Shown: piece by piece, positions 11,414-24,113 of the stretch
Position numbering within the stretch: position 1 is the first letter of the stretch
How the letters are laid out: each line of letters begins with the position of its first letter
Assembly: GCF_910592395.1 (NCBI RefSeq)
Contig: NC_088318.1
Coordinates: forward strand, 5,044,756-5,108,755
DNA from: Lineus longissimus
Lineage: Eukaryota; Nemertea; Pilidiophora; Heteronemertea; Lineidae
Length of the DNA: 64,000 nt
Direction of reading: 5' to 3'
The notes under the pieces: model-generated
The model's input: the letters and a program-made list of their open reading frames with translations, nothing else
The model's database searches: none
What the model was told of the DNA's origin: nothing
Made by a program: the position numbers and the translations under genes

Positions 11414-11419
11414 TTTCAT

Positions 11420-11670
11420 TGACAGCACCGATTGGGAGAGATGAGAATACATTTTTTATGCGCTAAATGGGTTATTCTTCATTATCAAAATCAACAACAA
11501 AATCGGATATAAAATTGATTGAATCTCGTTGACCAGCACCGACCGATTGGGAGGACTGACAACCCCGTATAATTTTTACGCGAAACATGCATCATTCATT
11601 ATCAAAATCAAAACTGCTTTTAGGAGAAATAATCGAAGACAACAAAATCGGATATGAAATTGATGAGATT
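11420..11670. repeat. Degenerate tandem duplication (about 115 bp x2)
   Basis: The segment ACAGCACCGATTGGGAG...TTATCAAAATCAA...AACAAAATCGGATATAAAATTGAT recurs about 115 bp further on (CAGCACCGACCGATTGGGAG...ATCGGATATGAAATTGATG), with an insertion in the second copy. Nothing else is recognised between 11414 and 12369 except an ATGGCGGCC start-like word at 11932. Confidence 0.65.
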
Positions 11671-12369
11671 TATTATCTTACAATACATTGTACTTTTATA
11701 GCAACACCTCCTGCACCCAATTTTAATTCAAAGTATAAAAGTGTTTAAAAAACACCAACGGTGCATTGCATTTGCGGATTGCTGACAAGCAGAAAGTCTG
11801 ACGTGTAAAATGCGTAAAGTTTTTACCTCGTGTGTATCAGTACATAATGGGCTACCAGATTGCCTGTTATATCTTCACGCGCCCCTGTTTATTCCGCGAA
11901 TCATGGAATAGCGGATTCAAAATGGCGGCCTGTGTTGGCAGCAGTCAAATCATGATACGCGACAGCGCAGAAGTCGAGTCTATACCAAATGGTAAAACTG
12001 TGCTTATTATATATATAGGGCCACCTAAATTACTAGTCGAAAATCGAAGAGCCATCACCTGTTTATTTTCTGGAATGCTTTTTGGTTCGGAAAATTGCAT
12101 AATGATGTATGTAAATGTAGCTCTACTAAGTCACTGAAAATGTGAGTTTACAATATAGCCTATCACAGTCACGATACAACGTACTTTATCACCAGTACAT
12201 GCTATACATATAAATTGATGATAGATAAAGTTAATACAATACTGGTGATACAAAACTACTGGTGATACAATACTTTGATCAATCAATCAATTAATCAATC
12301 GACACAAAGTGTAGATATGCAATCATTAAAAGTTATGAATAAATTGAATAATTATGTCTAATGAATCAG

Positions 12370-12552
12370 GGGAGACGGAATAGAGGCAGACCAAGAGAGA
12401 CCTGGCGGCGTTCCATGGCAAAGGAACTTCAAGAGAAGGGCCTAACGTGGGAGGCAGCCAGACAGCGAGCAGCCAACAGACTTGAGTGGAGGACCCTGGG
12501 GAACGCCCCATGTGCCACCTAGGGCACGAAGGGTCCTAAGTAAGTAAGTAAT
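12370..12552 (+). mobile_element. 3' end of a non-LTR retrotransposon (ORF2 C-terminus plus TAAG tail)
   Basis: The frame 12370-12522 reads GRRNRGRPRETWRRSMAKEL, then TWEAARQRAANR and EWR, to a TAG stop. The G+RP..TWRR....KE...TW..A...A..R..WR pattern is the typical last 50 residues of an RTE/CR1-like reverse-transcriptase polyprotein. About 15 bases later the sequence becomes (TAAG)n (about 12536-12550), a typical LINE tail. It is strongly 5'-truncated. Confidence 0.8.
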
Positions 12553-12845
12553 TTTATCAGTGATATGATTGATTATGATTCTATTGCAAACATGTACATG
12601 TATTTTGAAAACGTACGCTATGAACAATGCGATCATCTACACCATCAATTATATTTTTTAAATAATTTGAAAGATATCATATCAAATGAATCAAATAATT
12701 ATATCAGTGAGATATGCTAGATATGTTAGATATGCTATTATTGTATCGTGCATCATAACAAGAATAAATAAAGACTACAATTGTTATCAATTCGTGATCA
12801 TAATGATGATTTTATCACAAAGTTGACGATTTGACACATACCTTT

Positions 12846-13375
12846 AGGCCGTATTTTGTTAAAGCTCATTCTAATAGACGGTAATTGGTTATAGGTCATC
12901 GCTTTAGACGGTAATCGGTTATAGATCATCCCTTTAGACCGTAATTGGTTACAGGTCATCCCTATAGATCATACATGTACTTGGTTAAAGGGCACCACTT
13001 TAGACCGTAATTGATTATTGGTCATCCCTTTAGACCGTAATCGGTTACAGTTAATCCGTTTAGACCGTAATTGGTTTCAGGTCATCCCTATAGATCATAC
13101 ATGTACTTGGTTAAAGGGCACCACTTTAGACCGTAATTGATTATTGGTCTTCCCTTTAGACCGTAATCGGTTACAGATAGTCCGTTTAGACCGTAATTGG
13201 TTACAGGTCATCCCTTTAGACCGTAATTGGTTACAGGTCATCCGTTTAGACCGTAATTGGTTACAGGTCATCCCTTTAGACCGTAATTGGTTACAGGTCA
13301 TCCGTTTAGATCGTAATTGGTTACAGGTCATTCCTTTAGACCGAAGTGGTTATAGGTCATTCCAGCTAAAGGATG
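12846..13375. repeat. 30-bp minisatellite, about 17 copies
   Basis: The unit is roughly CTTTAGACCGTAATTGGTTA plus CAGGTCATCC. The last eight or so units are nearly identical; the earlier ones are diverged. A higher-order repeat is visible: a block with ATAGATCATACATGTACTTGG occurs twice, about 123 bp apart (12964 and 13087). Because 30 is divisible by three, ORFs such as repeated PLDRNWLQVI arise on both strands and are not genes. Confidence 0.92.
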
Positions 13376-13902
13376 TCCACTTAGACTGAACTTTCTAAAA
13401 GGTATGTACATGTATAAACTGTTTAAAACCGACCTCCACCTTTAGCCGCTTAACACTAATTTGGAATACACGTAGCCGAAATTTATTCGTTCCGCACAGT
13501 CATCTAAATTCCTCAGCGTCTATAAAAAAACCTTGGTCGACGATGTTTTACAGTAAGATTCCTCAAAACTAGACATATGAATTACGTGTACACATCAATT
13601 GAGTCGGAGACACCCATGCATTCGCAGTGAGCAAAATGACCCTCTCGGTCTGGAAGTATGATAATGAAAAAGAAAAATATTGTAACCTTGCATGGACCAG
13701 AGTCTTTCAAATAAAGACGAAAACGGAAAAGTTAAAACAAGTTTTTTGAAGAAGAAAAAAACATACATGTGCATATCACGACCGGACGCATCAATTTATG
13801 ATATATGTAGTAAAAAAACCCTTGATTTTTCGAGACGACATGTCTCGCTTTCTCAATAGGCCTACTTTTAATTTTGAGAAAGCGATTGCTCCTCTACATA
13901 GC
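13376..13902. other. Downstream region of gene A (3' UTR and flank)
   Basis: No coding sequence recognised. It contains a minus-strand AATAAA at 13487-13482, the nearest good polyadenylation signal after gene A's stop codon. Confidence 0.45.
13482..13487 (-). terminator. Candidate polyadenylation signal for gene A
   Basis: TTTATT on the plus strand, that is AATAAA on the minus strand, about 416 bases beyond the TAG stop of gene A. Confidence 0.35.
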
Positions 13903-14086
13903 CTACATATAAACTTGATATTGCGTCTTGTTGTCGTAGATATCATAGCTGGGTTGCGGGGACGGTGCGATTTCAGTTTCGCCGGGGTAGTGAGGATCTC
14001 GGCCCTGGGGCGACACCTTGTTCATGTGGCGTTTGGACTCCGCCAGCTGAGTGTCAATAGTTTCCTTTTGGCTCTTGTGGCACACA
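13903..14086 (-). CDS. Gene A exon 16: cytoplasmic tail and stop
   Basis: 184 bp, stop TAG at 13905-13903. The tail begins VCHKSQKE, is Lys/His-rich near the membrane, and ends QPSYDIYDNKTQYQVYM. These closely spaced tyrosines are possible phosphorylation or sorting sites (inference). Confidence 0.82.
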
Positions 14087-17000
14087 CTAGAAGCGAAGAG
14101 AGATGATACAATTATCAGTTAGGATGAAAAAGAACACTCGCAGGAAAATAGCTTGTTTCGAAATACAAACCAAAGACGGTCACAAAATTACAATTTTGTT
14201 CATAATCAGTAAATACCGACGAGTTTCGAGGACGATAACTGGTAAGGATGTCCCGAAATAAAACGAACGAGAATTGGGTTCGTTCCTTTCGCTCGCGTGG
14301 TCAATAATTACAGGGTTCATATATCTCGAATGAAATCTTGCTATTGAACGGGAACTCTCCCGAACAGAACGGTAACTTCTTACATGCATTTTAGTCCGTT
14401 AGGCTGCCACTTTTACTGCCTTCGAGCAGAATTGTAAGGTTAATCGACAAAAAGCCACCCCAGTGCGTGGCAGGGGACCTAGATTTCCACGAGGTTCTAT
14501 CAAACTCTCCAGCGATGGAATCGAGTGAAATGGCTAGCTTTCCCGTTCACTTTTATCTTAAAGATCAGGATTTCAAACTTAAGGCCAATGTTAACCACGA
14601 AGTCGAGAAGAAACAGTTATCTTCCAGGTTCAATTTTGACTTACCCAGACCGCACAAGGAAGTACACCAATAGTATGAGGAAGAATAAAGCCAAGAGACT
14701 TCCAAGAACGATGAGGGCGATCTCCCAATCTTCAAGAACCTTCTTCGTAGGCGTACGTTCGGTGCCCGCGTTCCCTCCAGCGCTTGGTTTGACCGTGGAC
14801 TTCGTCACGCTCTCTACGCTGGTTTGGCAACATGCCTTTAAATCTGCGTTGATTGCACCTTGGCCAGACTGCACTGAGTTGACAAGAACGTCTTGGGGTA
14901 GATAAGCTGGGAAAAGAATACGAGATTCGGTGAATAAAAGTTCGAACGATAATGTTCATGGTAAAACCTTTGCTGATCTATTTCTCGAGTTTGCCGACAG
15001 TGACTGGTCGAAGATTTGAATCGCGCCACGAGAACGTATCCAAGTCCTTGATGGTCATCTGTCTTTGGTAAAAGACAACCTTTCGAGTGAACGATTATGA
15101 CTGGCCTGACGTCATCGTGGAACACTCATCAGTTTCATATTGCATGTACGTGTTTAACCAAACCAACCAAACGGTTTCCTGCATGGAAAAGGTGGTACCG
15201 TTACGCCGTTTTTTATATGTATAGGATGGAGTGTCCCTATAATAGAAATGGTGATGTTATGCGCTTTTAATCTCCAAGGTATTCATCGTCGTCGTCATCA
15301 AAAGGATTTCTGGCTGGCTAGGATATGCCCCGACTCTCCACCCCTTTCATCCTCACCAGGAGCAGCCCTCTTCCTTCTGCCACTGGCACCGGTTCCATCC
15401 TGGCAGAGTTGGTTATTCGAGTCGTAGTTGACGAAGAGGAGAATGGTGGCCTTCGTCTGAACATACTTTGGGTACCCCTTGCCCACATTCGCAAAAGCCA
15501 CACTGGAAATATCGTATGTAGTCGAAGGGCTGTGGAATAAGAAGAACACAGTCAGTTACTTTTTCTGTGTGCAGTAAAGGATATGGACAGTCACTCTGGA
15601 ATAACAGTGAATGCAATTATGGGGATGGACTCGGGAGTGAGCAGGGTGGCGCAAAAACAACTATTTCATGAACGGGAAGTGCGCGAAGACAGCTTTTTCA
15701 GCGCGCTGATTGATTGACTGTTTGATTTTGAAAGAAGTTTCCCAAACTTTTCGCATACCAGCCTTGGCAGAGCGATATAAGTTGCATTATGTTAGTACAT
15801 GTTTATGTAGGCGACAAAGTCCGTATCATAATTAGAAGGGTTAGCCTTACCAATTTTAAAAACTTAAAATAATTGAGCAGCTGAAACCTTTGCCTGACCA
15901 AGCATTAAATCCCCAAAATTTGAGTAAGACAGCGTCCCCCCGTACGTTATTTTACATCATGCCATTAGAAGTTCGATTTCTTGAAAGTTCATTACGTTTT
16001 TCATCACTTCGGCATAAAATCATTTAACCGAATACGAACGTCTGAATACGTATAGTGCCCGTAAATACAGTAGGTCGTCTATATTGTCTATAGTTTCCAA
16101 AAGCATCGCAGCAGAATGTTGTACCTTTTATTTCTTTCACCGGCAGGCAGGAAAATTCCCAAAGATAACAAGCCGAACGGCTTATCCCATGGGTCATCAG
16201 GGCAATCTTGATAACACTGGCCCACATGAAACACGTTTCATGGGGGGGCCAAGAGAGCAAGGGCTAATAATCGTAATTTTTTCCGAGATTTGGGGTACGT
16301 TGCATAATGTTGGTACATGTTTATGAAGACGTTTACTAACTTTTGCCTCGCGCCCATCCCAGGACAGCATGAGCCGAAATTCTTGTTGCAGTAATCGGAT
16401 ATTGCCTTTGGTATGGCTTTCTTGAGCCCGTCTTCAACCGCCGTCCACTGCAAATGATATAACGAAGTATGTATTGTGGTCATCTCTGTGCAAAATTATT
16501 TTTGGGTCAACAAATTTTATCAGGATTTGACTTTGCCATTGGAAGTGAGATCACCTAGGCATTCTTGCTGACTGGATTGTTTCTTTCAACCCGAGTGCCA
16601 CGTGATTTTTCATTCGAAAAAAGCCACTTCGGCAATCTTCGGACGTCGCCTCTGATCGAACGCATTGCCAAATTAACTAAATTCCATTTGCTCTTAATAC
16701 ATGTACTTCCGTTTACAAGCGATTAAGCCGGCATACGGCATGAACTCACGTGACATGTGACGTCACCACGTTTACCTCCTTTGGTTCATGATTAATAGAA
16801 ATGAATTGATACTTACCTGTTCTTGTTTGAATGACATCGTCAGCAGAATGCCATGTTTTGCCTCCTCAACGGATTCTGAAAAGTACAAGTACAAAGTATT
16901 TAACTAGTCTTTAGTAGGTTTAGAGTAAGTTTATACTTACCCGGGTGCTTGTGTGTGAGCCGCTTCTGACGTTAACAAATGGATGGCCAGAAGAACGCTT

Positions 17001-20000
17001 CATCTTGCTTCATCCCCTCGGACTAGCATACTTCCGTCATGCAGCTGCAGACCAAAAGCACCAGGTGACTCCGAGGGTGATTGACGTATGCCTACCTCTT
17101 TTTCGGGCAACCCATGCACGAATGTTTCAAAACTGAGCTCAGCAGGAGGCCAGAAAACTGAAGAATTCCTCAATGTTGGACATATCTTTGGCGATACAGC
17201 ATGGCAGCGACGTTTTCCAACGGAATGTCCCTGTTGACCAACGGAAAACGGCTGCAGACTGCCGGAGACGTGTGCGTATGGTTTACCATAATAGACGGTT
17301 AGCAAAAATGTTACAATCGTTTTGAAATCACCAAAATATATTTTCAAAGGGAACTGGAGTTTACCATGACACAAATGAGATTTTTTGAATCACTTCATCA
17401 TGAAATTCTTTAAAATATCACCATGATGAAAAATGGCCGAAGGTCTATTTTGTATGAAAGCAATAACGTAGTTTGCTGCTTTTATTGTATATTGTAGTTT
17501 GTATGGTGTTAGTGTCCTTACCATCACAGCTGCTTCCCTGCCAGGATACGTCACAGGTACATGTGCATGCGCTGTTTTGTGCTTTCGTTTTGCCGTGGAC
17601 GCATTTGTAGCCTTTGCATGGATCTGGTTTGGTGCCGGAGGCGGATGTGGTGTTGATGGTAATGGTGGGGGTAATGGTGGTTGTAATTGCAGTTGTAGGT
17701 GATCCGGTGATAGCTTCTGAGTAAGTAAAACAATGTGAAAGAAATACAAGTTGGGTACTACACTCAGTTAAAAAATGGGAATCTTGAACAGTGTTCGTCA
17801 CTTGATGCATGTACACTCTTAAATTAATTAAAGATAATAAGAACAACTATTCAGGTAGCAGTATTTTTAACTACTCTGAAATAAAAATTGCACCGACTGT
17901 GAAATCAGATGTTTTACTACCAAAATAATAGATTTTAACCAATTTATAATTATTTTTTCCTACTTTTTAAAGCTAGAACAACTAATCGATGGTTAGATTC
18001 ACTACTATTCTAACAAACTTCAGAGTTGGTGAAATAGCAACTACACCTAGTTGTTTTTATGATTAGTTTTCCTGCACATACATATTATACACATTACACC
18101 AGAAGACGCCTTTGAGAATGCAAGGCGAAACGTTTTGTGGCCTGCAAAAGAGTTACACTCAGAGTTAATTCAATAGAACTTTTGAATTACATGTAGGATG
18201 AAACTTGTGAGAGACTTATCTATCACCAGATATCCAATGGGTATCTGCTAATACCGATAAGGCTTATTTCATTTTCAGGGTGATTGACCAACTACCTTCC
18301 TACTACAGGCCACAGCATCATACCAATGATGAATACAAGCCGCCTGTTCTGCTTCGACCTACGCGACAAAACCTTCGTGGAGACGAAAAACACACGTTGA
18401 ATAGGCCCAGGGTAGAGTGTTCCGGGGACGAGTCACCCGATCGGTTGATTTTGGGTGACGTTTTTAGTTCAGTCAGCGAGAAAAGGAACCAAGTTTATTC
18501 TATTTAAGCCTTTGGAAAAGTATCAAAGGTTTTTTCTGACCTATACAAATCTCAACACCTTAGAGATTTTTCAGCATGACGAAAGCTCCTCCAGGTTATT
18601 GAGGCTGGAATGAAAAACCACTAAGAGGTGCGTCTTCGTGTTGGCCGAATAGATTTTCAGACCTCTACCAATTTGTGATATAAATCTACATGTATTGAGT
18701 GTTTTTCTTTTTTCTCTTTTCGGTTAGGAATAATACATGAAAAAGGGGTGAACTCCTCTCTAAGGTTTTATCTGTTCCCAAAAATAAATATCATAAATTT
18801 TTGCTGTTACTCATAAAGCAAATGGCGAATAAAAACATCAAAAGACATGCTAAGAATCACTTTCTCTAAAATGAAAACTGGAGATCGAGTGAGAAATGAT
18901 CAATGAAGCTAAAATGTGAAAAAAGCAAAATTCAAGAAAGATTTACAGGTGATTGTAAGGTTTGAATAAAGACCTACATATGTTAAAGATGTCTCTTCAA
19001 TGTGTGAATTCTTTCTATCCCCCTCAGAATTGAGCCGAGACACGATGTCTTGCCTGTTATAAATTTCCAACACGAGAAATCCGCCCATTGATGTTCTCCG
19101 CGAACGCGCCGCCAATTACCTTGGACCTTCTTTCTGCATCTTGACCACCACGATTTTACATCTCATCAGTTCGTTACTCTTCTTAAGGAACTGATCCATG
19201 GTTAGTCAAGGCCTTCTGGCGAGTGCGTCTTCATCTCACATGCACCCATCTGATAAGTTCGAATATCTTCTACCTTCCCAAGAAGTAAATTTCTTGATAT
19301 CCTTGATCCTGAGGACGATCACCACCAGCAGCGAGAGCTGTAGATGCCTTCAGTAGCTCCACAACTTTCGACAGAGAGGGTTCTGGTCAAGAGCATGAGG
19401 AAAATGTCGTGGATATCATGTTCGCCCTAGATTCGTTTTTTTCTTTTTCAAGAAGGATGTCCTTGGTCCGAGTATATCCAGTTAGCTCCCATTGACCATC
19501 AGCTTGAGAAACGAGCACTCAGTTAGGCGTTGACTCCGGCTCACGACTTGAGTGACTCGGTGTGATGGTGACAGGTCAGGATTTCAAGTGTACTGCAGAC
19601 ACGACGTGTAGTGAAAGTGCTCCTGACCAGAGTTATAGTTCGAATCGTGCATTTGGCATGTTTGGTCGTGCATGATCTGTGCATCTTGGCGTGGTGCATT
19701 GAGAGTGCAAGACTGGGAGTACTGCCTTACCCTCACAGCTTACTCCCTTCCAATCCGCATTGCATTTACACTCGCATTTGTTTCCGACAGCAACTTTCGC
19801 ACCATTGACACATTTGCCCGTGTAATCTTTGCAAACTGCTGGTGTCGTGGATTCTGCAGGTGTAGCAGTCTGAGGTGCTTTTGTAGTGTTACTTGCCACT
19901 GTGGTGCCACCGGCTTTTGTGGTTGCCCCTGTCACTGTTGTGTCATTGGCTTTTGTGGTTACCCCTGTCGCTGTTGTGTCATTGGCTTTTGTCGTTGTCC

Positions 20001-23000
20001 CTGCCACTGTGGTGTCAGCAACTAATTGATTTAAAATAACATAACAGGAAAAAGGAGGGGCATGACACGCGGATAGAGTTTTTTGTTAGATCGACACTTA
20101 GTCTATGATGATATCGAATATTATTAAAGATTGAACTATTTCGACTCAAATATATCCATCGAACAGACTACACTCAGACTGATCATCAACGGAAAAACAC
20201 TGTTGATCTGTGAGACTGTTGGACAGTGATGTGCAATTATTGCAAATGCATTTCTAAAATGTTTGTACGTTTGGTTCAACAATTTTCCATGTTCTGTCTA
20301 AATTTGAGGCAGACTGAGCCCTGTCGTACGAACAATGAAAACACCCTACCATCGCAGGCCGTCCCTTGCCAGCTGGCAAAGCAGCTGCACTTGCACCCCG
20401 TTCCCTCGGGCAGCTTTTTCCCGTTGATGCATTTGTAGTCTTTGCAGGCGTCCGGCGCGGGCGCTGTGCTGGTGGTGATCTTGGCAGGTGAGGTGGTCGT
20501 GGCTTTGTCGACCTTTGAGTAGAAAGAGGAAGAAATAATGCACATAAACTTTGGTTTCAGTCTCATGGATCGGCTGCATATACAACCTTGGGCAGAAATC
20601 TTCCAAACAAAACCGTGATTGTGGCAAGCATCTATCATTCCTCCGTCACGAAGCTCTCATTTTTTAACGCCAGCGTCAGCCTGGCTTTAAGGCCTTTGCT
20701 CACTTAGCTACGATGACGTTTTTGGTCAATGATTGCGCCTGGCGACTTCCTACTCGATTTAGTGTGATGAGTCATGCACTAGATGCTTGGGTCTGTGAAG
20801 TTGGCTCCCAGTTCCCAGTTCCCAGTTCGTTATTCGTACCCATTTTGAAACATGGTGTGTTTGGGTACGAAATGGGCTAAGCATTTCCCAGTTCCCAATT
20901 CAAATTTCTTTCAAATATTAACCCTCCACAGTCCGATAACTCAACTTGGTGGTTTTAACCCTTTCCTACCAAGCTTTCGATTCAACTATCAGTGACTTTA
21001 ACCCTTTCTGACCCATTTCCCAGTTCAAAATACCAGCTCCTTATTCGTCTTAACTCGTTTTAACCCTTTATAACTCCATTTCCCGATTCATTTACAGTCA
21101 CTTTAACCCTTTCTGACTCCATTTCATTCATTTGCAAGTCACTTTAACCCTTTCTGACTCCATTTCCCGGTTCAAAATGCCAGCTCCTTATTCGTCTTAA
21201 CTCATTTCAACCCTCTATAAGTCCATTTCCCTATTCAAATACTGGCTCCCAATTCAGCTACAAGTCACTTTAACCCTTTCTGACTCCATTTCATTCATTT
21301 GCAAGTCTCTTTAACCCTTTCTGACTCCATTTCCCAGTTCAAAATGCCAGTTCCTTATTCGTCTTAACTCATTTTAACCCTCTATAAGTCCATTTCCCTA
21401 TTCAAATGCTGGCTCCCGATTCAGCTACAAGTCACTTTAACCCCTTCTGACTCCATTTCATTCATTTGCAAGTCACTTTAACCCTTTCTGACTCCATTTC
21501 CCAGTTCAAAATGCCCAGTTCCTTATTCGTCTTAACTCATTTCAACCCTCTATAAGTCCATTTCCCTATTCAAATACTGGCTCCCGATTCAGCTACAAGT
21601 CACGTTAACCCTTTCTGACTCCATTTCATTCATTTGCAAGTCACTTTAACCCTTTCTGACTCCATTTCCCAGTTCAAAATGCCGTGGATCGAGTTTGTTT
21701 ACAATATGCAGTGCCATCTTGGAAAAGCCGTGACGTCACGGCTCAGGTCTGCTATTCAAGATGGCAGCCGAAATATAATACACAAAACTTGGTTCACGCC
21801 AAGTTGATTCTAATCAATACATATAATCCTAATTACTACAGCAAAACTGAGGGCATACATGGGTGAATTCAGGCCTATTATGTAATCTTCGCACGTTCCG
21901 AAAGCTGTCTGGGGTGAGGAACTGGGCTGTTTATTGGGATAGCAATTAATACTTTGGTGTCGCACCTCCCTGCAGAGCGTAATCTGGTAAAACTTGTATT
22001 TCAATTCTAGCTGAAACAGCTGCGGTGATAATACCATCGCTAACCTGTGACCTCACCATGCTTCAATGGATGGGCGGCTTTTGAACCGGGAAATGGGCTA
22101 AGAAATGGTTAAAGTGAAATGCAAAGGAATGAAATGGAGTCAGAAATGGTTAAAGTGACTTGTAGCTGAATTGGGAGCCAGTATTTGAATCGGGAAATGG
22201 AGTTATAGAGGGTTAAAACGAGTTAAGACGAATAAGGAGCTGGCATTTTGAACCGGGAAATGGAGTCAAAAAGGGTTAAAGTGACTTGCAAATCAAGGAC
22301 GATACCGCGGTGACGTCACGGCTTTTCCAAGATGGCACTGCATATTGTAAACAAACTCGATCCACGGCATTTTGAACTGGGAAATGGAGTCAGAAAGGGT
22401 TAAAGTGACTTGCAAATGAATGAAATGGAGTCAGAAAGGGTTAAAGTGACTTGCAACTGAATCGGGAGCCAGTATTTGAATAGGGAAATGGACTTATAGA
22501 GGGTTGAAATGAGTTAAGACGAATAAGGTGCTGGCATTTTGAACCGGGAAATGGAGTCAGAAAGGGTTAAAGTGACTTGCAAATGAATGAAATGGAGTCA
22601 GAAAGGGTTAAAGTGACTGTAAATGAATCGGGAAATGGAGTTATAAAGGGTTAAAACGAGTTAAGACGAATAAGGAGCTGGTATTTTGAACCGGGAAATG
22701 GGTCAGAAAGGGTTAAAGTCACTGATAGTTGAATCGAGAGCTTGGTAGGAAAGGGTTAAAACCACCAAGTTGAGTTATCGGACTGTGGAGGGTTAATATT
22801 TGAAAGAAATTTGAATTGGGAACTGGGAATAAATGCTTAGCCCATTTCGTACCCAAACACACCATGTTTCAAAATGGGTACGAATAACGAACTGGGAACT
22901 GGGAGCCAACTTCACAGACCCTAGATACTTTCCGTTCTCATACAAAAACATCTCTCAACACCAAGTCCCAAGCCCCAGTTTACTTACCGGTGGGTCTGGT

Positions 23001-24051
23001 GGGGTTACCTTGCAATCTGTCGTGGCGGCCTTCTCCATTGCGGCAGTAAGAGGTTCTGAAAGGTTACGAGATATAAAAAATAATCCAAGCAAAGTGCCAG
23101 GTCTCTGATTGATGAAGTTTATAAGGACGGCACAAAATCCTAGAATAAAGTAACGAAGTGATGCATTGCTAGCTATTCAAAAAGGAACATGCAATCATTC
23201 GTTAAAAAGAAGCAAAGTTGTTCATGTTAGATTAAACCCAAATCAATAAATTTACATGCTACATGCACCTGGAGTTACTCTGGATATGTGTGGATATACA
23301 TTGAGTATGTTCAATTTCAACATTTAATACAGGTTTGGATGAGTGTGTCATTTTTGCATACTTGCTGTGAGAGTAGATATTTGTCACCGCTTTACTCCTA
23401 CTATAGGCCTATTGACCGTTTCTTTGGAATATTAAACTTGAGAGGTCTAGGCCCTTGGACTATGAGCGTAAACTGGGATTTTTGCTGGAGCGGACGATCT
23501 ATAGCTGGGTATATGACATCTGTCACACTGTTGTAGCAATTTTAAATGTCTCCCTTGACTTGGGTCTCTATGGCTGAAGAGACCCAAGACTCTCAATACA
23601 TTAGGGAATACACCGGATAATAGAATGATTTGTCCCACCGATTATCCATCCTATAACCGATTCTACCACCTGTGAACAGGCGTACAAAAACGCCATTCTG
23701 CTTTTGTCGGCCACTTTTACTCATGTGTCGGTATCACTTACTGCACAGTTTGGAGAATGGTGCACATGTAGCCCTGCAAGTCCTTGTTCTTATGTACAGG
23801 CAGCACTTCCCTCCTGAATCCGTGCAGAAATACTCCGGGTCATCTATAATGTCTGCCGTGCATGATGTTTTCATGTCGGTCCCAGTGGGCAAGTCTTTGC
23901 ATTTATCTGGTAGAGAATGTTTAAATAGATGTGTAGTCGTTGTTTCATGTAATTTACGAATCTGTGTTACAGAAAAGCAAAATCTTTATTTTCTTGTATT
24001 ATGTTGGATCGATGTCCAAACAAAAACAAAAATGAATTAAAAACAACAAGA

Positions 24052-24113
<62 letters not shown>

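Noticed and set aside
11932-11991. ATGGCGGCC start followed by a possible donor (AATG/GTAAAA), like a first coding exon
   Set aside because: Good start context, but no matching downstream exon was found before the LINE end and minisatellite; 20 residues are not enough to support a gene.
12846-13375. Regular about 30-bp repeats resembling a CRISPR array
   Set aside because: Units are directly adjacent with no unique spacers, and the window is clearly eukaryotic.
13095-13389. Long ORFs on both strands with repeated CNQLRSK / DRNWLQVI peptides
   Set aside because: They are products of a 30-bp minisatellite whose period is divisible by three; no start context, splice sites or homologous domain.
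18280-18507. 75-residue plus-strand ORF
   Set aside because: No recognisable domain, no splice partner, and it lies inside an intron of the opposite-strand gene A near repeat sequence.
19100-19560. Stretch with coding-like composition upstream of gene A exon 10
   Set aside because: Stops in all frames and no motif; cannot be distinguished from a degraded repeat.
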